NCBI GenBank assembly: GCA_947452325.1
Contig: CANGCZ010000022.1
Span: forward strand, 1-13,370
Direction of reading: 5' to 3'
From: Comamonadaceae bacterium
GTDB lineage: Bacteria; Pseudomonadota; Gammaproteobacteria; Burkholderiales; Burkholderiaceae_C
Length of the DNA: 13,370 nt
Of the stretch, positions 1-5,693 are shown one piece after another. Made by a program: the position numbers and the translations under genes. Under the pieces are notes generated by a model that saw only the letters and a program-made list of their open reading frames with translations, made no database searches and was not told where the DNA came from. Every line of letters begins with the position of its first letter. Positions within the stretch are counted from its first letter, which is position 1.

Positions 1-193
1 CCACAAAGCCTTGCGCCCCGCCCAGCTTTTTGACGTTCAGCTCGAAGGTGGCGACGCGTTTGTCGGTGATGCCAAAGATTTCAAAGAAATCAATCCAAAA
101 GGGCTTGGCCTGGCTGTTTTCGTTGCAGGCGTCGTCCCAGGTCTTGCTGAAAAGCAATGCCCTGGATTTAATTTCGTTCCAATTAAGACCCAT
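1..193 (-). CDS. MmeI-like class I DNA methyltransferase / type IIL R-M enzyme, N-terminal 64 codons (cut by left edge)
   Basis: Reading the minus strand from an ATG at 193 (immediately after an in-frame TAA) gives an open frame to the window edge. It begins MGLNWNEIKSRALLFSKTWD and continues through SQAKPFWIDFFEIFGI and DKRVATFELNVKKLGG. From memory this closely matches the N-terminal domain of MmeI and related large SAM-dependent DNA methyltransferases, with the hallmark WNEI..RA..F...W and F...FF..FGI..KRVATFE pattern. Such enzymes usually run about 900-1,100 residues and carry an N-terminal nuclease plus an N6-adenine methyltransferase; those catalytic parts lie outside the window, so restriction activity cannot be judged. 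The ribosome-binding site is weak. The gene faces away from the neighbouring toxin-antitoxin pair, a common defence-island arrangement. The family call is fairly sure; the activity is not. Confidence 0.8.
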   Translation of the reverse strand, partial: MGLNWNEIKSRALLFSKTWDDACNENSQAKPFWIDFFEIFGITDKRVATFELNVKKLGGAQGFV

Positions 194-329
194 TTAGTGC
201 TCATTGATTGAGCGTGGATAGTACTCGAAAGTATGTTTATTTTTATAGGGGCTATTCTTATTTAATTAATATATTTGAAGTCTTGCTCGATACGAAAGCA
301 GAAAAAACGGTTGCGCTTTGGTATCATTT

Positions 330-352
330 ATGCAAAATGAGTGCATTGATGC
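330..352 (+). promoter_or_regulatory. Possible autoregulatory operator of the toxin-antitoxin operon
   Basis: Upstream of the antitoxin start, ATGCA at 330-334 and TGCAT at 342-346 form an inverted repeat with a 7-nt spacer. A nested GCAT/ATGC pair lies at 343-346 and 349-352. It sits next to AT-rich, promoter-like DNA (TATCAT at 322-327, TTATAA at 354-359). Ribbon-helix-helix antitoxins of this family usually repress their own promoter by binding short palindromes, so this is a reasonable candidate. The repeats are short and could be chance. Confidence 0.35.
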
Positions 353-374
353 TTATAAGTTGGGGATATATCAA

Positions 375-632
375 ATGGCCAACGTGAATGTCAGAAACCT
401 GCCCGATGAGGTGCACCGGGCCATCCGAATCCAAGCCGCTCACCATGGCCGCAGCACCGAGGCGGAAATCCGCGACATCCTGGAGCAGGCTGCAAAGCCG
501 CAAGGGCGCGTGAAACTGGGCTCGTTCCTGGCGGCCATCGCCAGCGAGACTGGCGGCCTGACCGATGAAGAACACGCCTTGTTGGAGAGCGTGCGCAGCA
601 AGTCTGCGGCTCGTGCGGTGAGTTTCGAATGA
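375..632 (+). CDS. FitA/StbC-like ribbon-helix-helix antitoxin (VapB type)
   Basis: An 85-residue protein. The ATG at 375 is preferred over an upstream ATG at 318 because GGGGA at 362-366 gives an 8-nt spaced ribosome-binding site and the domain begins at once. Residues 1-40 (MANVNVRNLPDEVHRAIRIQ...) show the Arc/MetJ-type ribbon-helix-helix: a short beta strand NVNVRNLP, then two helices with the GRSTEAEIRDIL segment typical of FitA/StbC antitoxins. The C-terminal half (GSFLAAIASETGGLTDEE..) should be the toxin-binding tail. Known role of the family: it neutralises the partner PIN ribonuclease and represses the shared promoter as a dimer or octamer. The stop overlaps the toxin start by ATGA, indicating translational coupling. 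Family assignment is secure. Confidence 0.92.
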   Translation: MANVNVRNLPDEVHRAIRIQAAHHGRSTEAEIRDILEQAAKPQGRVKLGSFLAAIASETGGLTDEEHALLESVRSKSAARAVSFE

Positions 633-1054
633 TCCTGCTCGATACGAACGTGATTTCGGAGCCGCAGCGCCGGGAACCCCATGCCGGCGTCCTTGAATGG
701 ATTGACGCGCAAGCACTGGAAACGCTCTACCTGTCCGTGGTCACGGTCGCCGAGTTGCGTGCAGGTATCACGCTGATACCTGCCGGAAAGCGCCGGGACA
801 GCCTGCATGACAACTTGGAAAAACGCTTGCTTCCTATGTTCGCCAATCGGGTGCTGTCGTTCGATATGGCTTGCACAACAGCCTATGCCGGGCTGCTGGC
901 CAAGACCCGCGCTGCCGGCTTGACGGTTGAAACGGCGGATGCCTTCATTGCCGCCATTGCCCTCGCCAATGGCTTCGCCGTCGCCACCCGCGACACGCGA
1001 CCTTTTGAAACTGCCGGGGTGAGCGTCATCAACCCTTGGGAAGCATCACCATGA
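629..1054 (+). CDS. VapC/FitB-like PIN-domain ribonuclease toxin
   Basis: A 141-residue protein filling a standard PIN domain. The acidic metal-binding residues are visible: D5 in MILLDTNV, E42 in TVAELRAG, D104 in ETADAFIAA and D122 in ATRDTRPF, all in the expected order and spacing. An intact set argues for an active Mg2+-dependent endoribonuclease; VapC/FitB relatives cleave tRNA or rRNA and arrest growth when the antitoxin is lost. The ATG overlaps the antitoxin TGA (ATGA at 629-632), the usual type II arrangement. The TGA at 1052-1054 in turn overlaps an ATG at 1051 opening a possible broken third reading frame. The actual RNA target cannot be deduced. Confidence 0.93.
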   Translation: MILLDTNVISEPQRREPHAGVLEWIDAQALETLYLSVVTVAELRAGITLIPAGKRRDSLHDNLEKRLLPMFANRVLSFDMACTTAYAGLLAKTRAAGLTVETADAFIAAIALANGFAVATRDTRPFETAGVSVINPWEASP

Positions 1055-1184
1055 AGAAATACCAATCGCCGCCACCGTGCGCCTTGTAGATTCTGCCGAC
1101 GTGCAATTCGAACAATGGCATTGCCACACCACGAGCGACAAAGTCGTTTTTTCAAATGGCCGCGAGAGGTTTGACTTTTCATAG
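1051..1184 (+). pseudogene. Possible small third gene of the TA operon, broken by a 1-base loss near 1064
   Basis: An ATG at 1051 overlaps the toxin stop (ATGA) and starts MKKYQ, but this frame ends after 12 codons at 1087-1089. From 1065 the next frame is open to TAG at 1182-1184 and reads IAATVRLVDSADVQFEQWHC, continuing to VVFSNGRERFDFS. Restoring one A in the short A-run at 1064-1065 would join the halves into a protein of about 44 residues (MKKYQIAATVRLVD...). The fluent, protein-like composition of the second half and the coupled start suggest a recently broken gene or a sequence error. I recognise no family. An intact shorter version from the GTG at 1077 is also possible. Confidence 0.4.
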
Positions 1185-1212
1185 CGCTAGACAAGTCCAA
1201 GGATTGCAGTGC

Positions 1213-1249
1213 AGCGTTAGGATAGACGCTTGTTTCTATTTTTTCTACC
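1213..1249 (+). terminator. Weak possible terminator after the TA operon
   Basis: AGCGT (1213-1217) pairs with ACGCT (1226-1230) around an 8-nt loop and is followed by a T-rich stretch to about 1249 that includes a run of six T. The stem is only 5 bp and the T-run is interrupted, so this is a weak candidate. Confidence 0.25.
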
Positions 1250-1293
1250 TCTCCCCATGATTGACCACCACCTTACCGGCCAACTCAACTGAT

Positions 1294-2286
1294 ATGCCGG
1301 TCATATTCAACGCTTTATTGCCCGTGATTTTCATGATTGCTTGCGGTTACCTCGCAGGCAAGATGCGCTGGGTGTCCGACCAAGGGCTGAAAGACATTTC
1401 CAAACTGGCGTTCAATCTGCTGGGCCCGGCTTTGTTGTTTCGCACACTGGGCAAGGTGCATTTGGATGAACTCGATTTAAGCCCGGTCATGATGTACCAC
1501 GTGCTGACTTTGCTGTGGTTCACCGCTTGGGTCATGGTTTACGGTTTGACGCAACACGGATGCATGCGCGCTTTGGGCGGTACTTACAGCAATGCCGTGA
1601 TGATTGGCATTCCCATGGTGTCGCTGGCTTACGGTACGCAAGGTTTGGTGTACATACTGACGCTGGTGTCAGTGCACGCCCTGATCATTCTGACCTATGC
1701 CACTTTGCTGTTTGAGATCGCCAGTGCGCGTGAAGCCGGGCGCATGCCCGGCGGCCAGGTGCAGAGTTTGCGAAAAACGGTGTTGAAAGCGGCCAAGGCT
1801 GCTGTGCTTCATCCAGTGTCCTTGCCGGCGTTTTTAGGGCTGATGTTTTCGCTCACCGGTCTTCAATTGCCCGAACTCATAGACAAGCCGCTGGACTGGC
1901 TGGGTCGATCGTTTTCTCCTTTGGCGCTGATCATGGTTGGTATTCAGTTGCAACAGGTCTTAGGCCGTGGCAAGCCTTGGCAGGCACAAGCCGACGGTGC
2001 TGAGCCTGCTGTCATCTGGCGTGAGGTTTTTCAAATCGTGGCTTTGAAAAACGTATGTCATCCCTTGTTGATTCTGGCGGGTGGCTGGGCGCTGGGTTTA
2101 CCCGCTTTGCCCATGACCGTGATGATGCTGACCGCATGTATGCCGGTCGGTGCCAACTCTTATTTATTTGCCAGCCGCTACAAAGTCAGAGAGGCCGAGG
2201 TGTCGGTCAGTCTGTCGTTGTCTGTGGTGTTTGCATTGGTGAGCGTTCCCACCATGCTGGCTTTACAGCATGCTGTCACCGGTTGA
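1294..2286 (+). CDS. AEC (auxin efflux carrier) family transporter
   Basis: A 330-residue integral membrane protein of the AEC family, in the length range typical of bacterial members. The start MPVIFNALLPVIFMIACGYL is a hydrophobic helix followed by AGKMRWVS and KLAFNLLGPALLF, the pattern at the beginning of AEC carriers. A central hydrophilic loop (about residues 140-165) separates two sets of about five helices, and a conserved-looking MLTACMPVGANSYLFA segment lies near the C-terminus, as in AEC proteins. Relatives export auxin or transport dicarboxylates such as malate; the substrate here is unknown. I chose ATG 1294; a TTG at 1261 would add 11 residues, and neither has a good ribosome-binding site. 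A 12-codon ORF (1257-1292) precedes it closely. The 3' end overlaps the converging exonuclease gene by 24 bp. Confidence 0.88.
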   Translation: MPVIFNALLPVIFMIACGYLAGKMRWVSDQGLKDISKLAFNLLGPALLFRTLGKVHLDELDLSPVMMYHVLTLLWFTAWVMVYGLTQHGCMRALGGTYSNAVMIGIPMVSLAYGTQGLVYILTLVSVHALIILTYATLLFEIASAREAGRMPGGQVQSLRKTVLKAAKAAVLHPVSLPAFLGLMFSLTGLQLPELIDKPLDWLGRSFSPLALIMVGIQLQQVLGRGKPWQAQADGAEPAVIWREVFQIVALKNVCHPLLILAGGWALGLPALPMTVMMLTACMPVGANSYLFASRYKVREAEVSVSLSLSVVFALVSVPTMLALQHAVTG

Positions 2287-2895
2287 TGACAGCTTGAGTG
2301 CCTGCCACACCCTGAATGCGGCGTAGGCATCGTTGGCAGCGTAAATCAGTTGCGCCTCTGTCAGCCGTTCGTTGGCCCAGTTGCTGGTCGCGGCTTTTTT
2401 AGATTTGATGAATCGTTGATTGAACAGCACCGCCACCGCAGCTTTGACCCCCATGTCTTTGCGGTAACCGCGCTCCCGAAAAACCGTGTTGAGTTCAAGC
2501 ATGTCTGCCGGATCAACGCCCAGTTTTTGGATGATGCGTTTGCGGTCGTCGCCCAGTCCGAAACCGGCTTTGACAATACCCGGGTGCGCCAGCAATTCGG
2601 CGGCGACGGCGCTGCATTGGGGATCATGTAATTGAATCACCCAAGCACACTCGGCAGTGGCCAGTTGCAATATGTGCGGTCCGTCAGACATCTCACCCAC
2701 TTTGAATGTAGGCTTGGATTCGGTGTCAAAGCCCCAAGCTTGCGATTGCAACAATTGTTCACGCGCTTGCAAAGCCTGCGCAGCAGTGCAAACCAGTTGA
2801 ATGCGGTCCAGCCCCAGCCGTTCAAAGGGGGGTAGCAGGGCAATAGCGTCTTTGTCGGGCGTCTCGAGGCGGGTATGCATGGCTGGCATTGTCAT
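2263..2895 (-). CDS. 3'-5' exonuclease domain protein (DEDDy, RNase D-like)
   Basis: A 210-residue protein made of little more than a DEDDy exonuclease domain. Exo I is GFDTES (D57, E59), Exo II is GFGLGDDRKR (D116 or D117) and Exo III is YAAND (Y185, D189), so the catalytic set looks complete. It lacks the C-terminal HRDC domains of full RNase D, matching the short stand-alone exonuclease proteins common in proteobacteria. Expected activity: removal of nucleotides from RNA or DNA 3' ends with two metal ions in the cytoplasm; the substrate is not known. The ATG at 2895 is used; in-frame ATGs at 2889 and 2880 are possible and no strong ribosome-binding site decides. Its last 24 bp, encoding the C-terminal residues GDSML and stop, run antisense to the end of the AEC gene. 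Confidence 0.9.
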   Translation of the reverse strand: MTMPAMHTRLETPDKDAIALLPPFERLGLDRIQLVCTAAQALQAREQLLQSQAWGFDTESKPTFKVGEMSDGPHILQLATAECAWVIQLHDPQCSAVAAELLAHPGIVKAGFGLGDDRKRIIQKLGVDPADMLELNTVFRERGYRKDMGVKAAVAVLFNQRFIKSKKAATSNWANERLTEAQLIYAANDAYAAFRVWQALKLSSTGDSML

Positions 2896-2966
2896 GCAGA
2901 TTGCGGCGAGTCTGAGAAACCACTGATACGATGCCTTTTTAACACCAGACCACAGGAGAGCTTGCC

Positions 2967-3293
2967 ATGACTGTCATTTATGAAAAACGCACTTACGATG
3001 TCCGGGTCGGGGAAATGCCCGAGGTCAAACGCTTGTACACCACCGAGGGCTGGCCGGCACTGAGCGCCGGAGGGCATGACAAGCATTTGGTGGGTTACTT
3101 CACCAGCGATACGGGTGACCTGCATCAACTCATCCATTTGTGGAAATTCGACAGCGACGAGAATCGCCGCGCTTTTTGGGCCAACTTGTTTGCGGATGAA
3201 AAATTCATGGCGTTTGCCAAACAAATGCGCCCTTTGGTCAATAAACAAAATGTGCAATTGATGGTGGCTGCGCCTTGGGGCCCGCACCCTTAA
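2967..3293 (+). CDS. NIPSNAP family protein
   Basis: A 108-residue single-domain protein. It starts MTVIYEKRTYDVRVG, the typical NIPSNAP opening (E.RTY....G), followed by LVGYFTSDTGDLHQLIHLWKF with the family's strongly conserved G.....G.....V.HLW.Y pattern, and then an R..FW....AD..F..F segment. The fold is a ferredoxin-like alpha/beta dimeric barrel related to antibiotic-biosynthesis monooxygenases and stress-responsive barrels. Biochemical roles of bacterial members are poorly known, so none is assigned. AGGAG at 2954-2958 is a good ribosome-binding site 8 nt before the ATG. It appears monocistronic, with a hairpin just after the stop. Confidence 0.9.
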   Translation: MTVIYEKRTYDVRVGEMPEVKRLYTTEGWPALSAGGHDKHLVGYFTSDTGDLHQLIHLWKFDSDENRRAFWANLFADEKFMAFAKQMRPLVNKQNVQLMVAAPWGPHP

Positions 3294-3300
3294 CGTATGC

Positions 3301-3332
3301 AAGAGAGGGCGTCGATTCACGTCCTCTCTTTC
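3301..3332 (+). terminator. Hairpin between converging NIPSNAP and NosR-like genes
   Basis: The arms 3301-3311 and 3320-3330 pair over 11 bp with one G-U wobble (outer part AAGAGAGG/CCTCTCTT) around an 8-nt loop. The T-run after the right arm is short. The hairpin lies 7 bp after the NIPSNAP stop and just beyond the stop of the converging gene, so it may end transcripts from both sides. Confidence 0.6.
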
Positions 3333-3334
3333 AA

Positions 3335-5467
3335 TCAGGCTGGTTTGACCGGTACAAAGCGGTCACCAGATTTGCGCATCTGAATCAGTGGAAAACATTT
3401 TTCCTCGTCCTGGTAGATAGACACGCAATCCAAGCATTGAAAACATTCTGCGTAATCGATTTTTCCTGTGGGCTCGATTGCCTGGTATTCGCAGCGGTGG
3501 CGGCAAGTCTGGCAGGGTGTGCCGCAAGCCTCGCGCCGGGGAATCCATGACCAGCGTTGCAATACATTCACTGCGGCCAGTGCTGCTCCTAACGGACACA
3601 GGTAGCGGCAATAACCACGGTAGACCGCCAGTCCCAATAAAAGACACGCTGCGGCCCAGGCCACATAAGGCCAATCATGTACAAAGTAATAGGTGATGGC
3701 GGTCTCAAACGGTTCTACCTTGGTGAGATAGTCTGAATAAGCTGGAGCCAAGTACAAAGAACCCAGTATGCCAAGCAGCAAAACGTACTTTACGCGTTTC
3801 AACTGTTTATCCAGAGACTGCTTTAAGCGCTTTTGATGCAAGCCCACCCGGTTTGCCAACATGCTGATGAGTTCCTGCAAAGCGCCGAAAGGACACAGCC
3901 AACCGCAGAATGTGCCGCGACCCCAGACCAGCAAGGTTCCGAACACAAACAACCACAAAATACTGCTGATCGGGTCGTTCAACAGAAAATCCAATCCGCC
4001 ACCTGAGCTGACCGACGCAATAGCGGAGGTGATATTGATGACGGTCAATTGGCCTTGCGCATACCAACCTATGAAGCCCAAGGTGAAACACAGGTAAGCG
4101 GTGCGAACCAATCGCAGTGTGTTTGCATTGGCGCTGGTACGCTTTTGCATGACCAGACCGGTGGTCAATAAAACAAGACCGATGAGCAGAACGCCTATTT
4201 CAATTTGCCTGTCCAGCCACAGTTTGACCCAGTCCAACTCCAGCCAGTTCGTGAAACGCAAATCGGTGAGGGCGGCGCGCCAGCCGTGAAAATGGTGTTC
4301 AACGGCAAACTGTTTCTCTTCAGTTTTGTTCAATACGATATTGCTGCCGTAACGTCGCTTTAAATGAAAGTTCAATTCAAACGGCTGCGACGGATCCAAG
4401 GGTGTGGCTTTTTCAGCCAATAAAAAATAAGCATGCGTGGTTTTAGGGTAGCCCGGCACCGACAAGCCTTTTTCGTAATCGATCAACTGAAGTTTGATTT
4501 CCTTACCGTTTTGCGAGACCGTGAAGGGCTGGGGATCGGTCAGCCATTTGTCGCGTTTATTCAGCAAGTCCAGATGATCGTTCAAAGTCACCATCAAGGC
4601 TTGTTGGGTGCGGCGCTTGTTGGTGATGTAGCGCCAGCCTTCTGCATCCAGCAGATTGCGTCCAGCCAATGGGTCAGCCAACAAGGCCGTGTGAAACACC
4701 AGCGCATCCTGAGCGTCTTTGAGCTGTGTTTGCAAATCATTGACCGGTGCGTGGGAAGTTGCGTATGTGTCGCGCAGTTGCTGGATGCTGACGTGGGTTG
4801 CACTGACCAGGTGGTTATCCAACAACGCGTCCCATTGAAGTGGCGTATAGCTTTCCGAGTGCGTCCGCCGCTGGGTTGCATTCGCCATGGTTTTGGCCGC
4901 CAAACTGTCTGCACTGATATTGAGTTTGGCCATGGCAACCATGGCGGCAGAGGAAAGAATGCTGCGGTTGATGGCTTTGGCAGTCACGGTACCGTGGTGC
5001 ACGCCAGTCAATTCGGCCGAGTGTGCATCTCGACTGCCGGCTTCGTTCCAGTACAAAACTTCCACCGTGTGTTGAAGAGAAAGTTCTATGTATTGCGAAG
5101 CAAAATCCATTAATCGGATGGTGCCGGGTTTATTCAAAAAGAACGGTTCTTTGTGGTCAATCAGCCTGACATCGCGGTACACGCCCGAGGTGTCCATCAT
5201 CACCAGCAGGTCCACGGGTTTACCGCTGTAGCCGCGCACGGGCTCCAGATCTATGGTTTCAAAGGCATACCCGGCCAGCTCAGGTTTGGCCGACGGCGCG
5301 GCCGGGTTTTTTAGGAACAAGGGATAGGCAGGAATATCCGTTTGAATATCGCCGACCAGGTAACGACCCTCTAAGAGGTTTTCAATGTCTGTTTTATTCA
5401 ATAGCCCAGCCACGGACTGTGCAGAAGTCAATAGCAACAAGGCACTGAGGAATAAGGCATTAAGCAT
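3335..5467 (-). CDS. NosR/NirI-type membrane flavo-iron-sulfur protein
   Basis: From the ATG at 5467 the protein is 710 residues, close to NosR size. Order: signal peptide (1-20, cut after SVA); periplasmic FMN-binding-type domain with HHGTVTAKAINRSI at 157-170, where T160 fits the threonine flavinylated in NosR; a roughly 200-residue periplasmic stretch; about five membrane helices (424-618); two CxxxCP motifs (C521-C525, C620-C624); and a polyferredoxin tail with C648xxxC652xxC655xxxC659 and C675xxC678xxC681...C691. NosR is known to pass quinol electrons toward N2O reductase and is needed for its expression or activity; NirI is the paralogue near nitrite reductase. No nosZDFYL or nir genes occur here, so the electron acceptor is open. 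A TTG at 5500 would add 11 residues but spoil the clean signal peptide. The gene is divergent from the cyclase gene across a palindrome-bearing spacer. Confidence 0.9.
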   Translation of the reverse strand: MLNALFLSALLLLTSAQSVAGLLNKTDIENLLEGRYLVGDIQTDIPAYPLFLKNPAAPSAKPELAGYAFETIDLEPVRGYSGKPVDLLVMMDTSGVYRDVRLIDHKEPFFLNKPGTIRLMDFASQYIELSLQHTVEVLYWNEAGSRDAHSAELTGVHHGTVTAKAINRSILSSAAMVAMAKLNISADSLAAKTMANATQRRTHSESYTPLQWDALLDNHLVSATHVSIQQLRDTYATSHAPVNDLQTQLKDAQDALVFHTALLADPLAGRNLLDAEGWRYITNKRRTQQALMVTLNDHLDLLNKRDKWLTDPQPFTVSQNGKEIKLQLIDYEKGLSVPGYPKTTHAYFLLAEKATPLDPSQPFELNFHLKRRYGSNIVLNKTEEKQFAVEHHFHGWRAALTDLRFTNWLELDWVKLWLDRQIEIGVLLIGLVLLTTGLVMQKRTSANANTLRLVRTAYLCFTLGFIGWYAQGQLTVINITSAIASVSSGGGLDFLLNDPISSILWLFVFGTLLVWGRGTFCGWLCPFGALQELISMLANRVGLHQKRLKQSLDKQLKRVKYVLLLGILGSLYLAPAYSDYLTKVEPFETAITYYFVHDWPYVAWAAACLLLGLAVYRGYCRYLCPLGAALAAVNVLQRWSWIPRREACGTPCQTCRHRCEYQAIEPTGKIDYAECFQCLDCVSIYQDEEKCFPLIQMRKSGDRFVPVKPA

Positions 5468-5558
5468 CAAAGCATTTTGCTCAAACCGCGTCAGATGCAA
5501 TCAGGGTAACTATCTACAAATGAATGACTCCAGCGCAGTTTGACCAATGAGGGACTGG

Positions 5559-5590
5559 CCTAGGGTAAGCACTAGGACGTTTACCCTAGG
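5559..5590. promoter_or_regulatory. Perfect 10-bp inverted repeat (probable operator) in the divergent promoter region
   Basis: CCTAGGGTAA at 5559-5568 is the exact reverse complement of TTACCCTAGG at 5581-5590, with a 12-nt spacer; two further bases on each side of the spacer can pair (one G-U). A third CTAGG core lies in the spacer at 5572-5576. The position, about 92 bp from the NosR-like start and 104 bp from the cyclase start, suits a dimeric regulator controlling both genes. No T-run follows on either strand, which argues against a terminator. I do not recognise the cognate regulator, and it does not match FNR or NarL consensus sites. Confidence 0.6.
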
Positions 5591-5627
5591 ATTCATTACA
5601 TTGGTTTCATGGTTATCATGACATTCG

Positions 5628-5665
5628 AAAATGATCACTATGTTCTTTCTGGGACGGATCATTTT
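5628..5665 (+). repeat. 9-bp inverted repeat in the presumed cyclase leader
   Basis: AAAATGATC (5628-5636) and GATCATTTT (5657-5665) are exact reverse complements with a 20-nt spacer. They lie downstream of a plausible -10 (TATCAT, 5614-5619) and upstream of the AAGGAG ribosome-binding site. They could form an mRNA hairpin or be a second operator. Function unknown. Confidence 0.45.
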
Positions 5666-5693
5666 TCAACCCCGCAAAAACAAAGGAGAACCA

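Noticed and set aside
11..211. A plus-strand open frame of 66 codons at the left edge.
   Set aside because: It is the antisense of the MmeI-like N-terminus; the minus-strand frame has the recognisable family motifs.
284..648. A 13-bp exact direct repeat (TGCTCGATACGAA) at 284-296 and 636-648, the latter encoding LLDTN of the toxin.
   Set aside because: In a window of this size about one 13-bp repeat is expected by chance, and the first copy is not followed by any PIN-like coding sequence.
1201..1230. A GCGTTAGG-like sequence reminiscent of an integron attC end.
   Set aside because: The full GTTRRRY core and the partner RYYYAAC box are absent and there is no cassette structure around it.
4433..5113. 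A long plus-strand open frame of 226 codons.
   Set aside because: It lies wholly antisense to the NosR-like gene, whose domains are unmistakable, and the plus-strand translation resembles no protein family.
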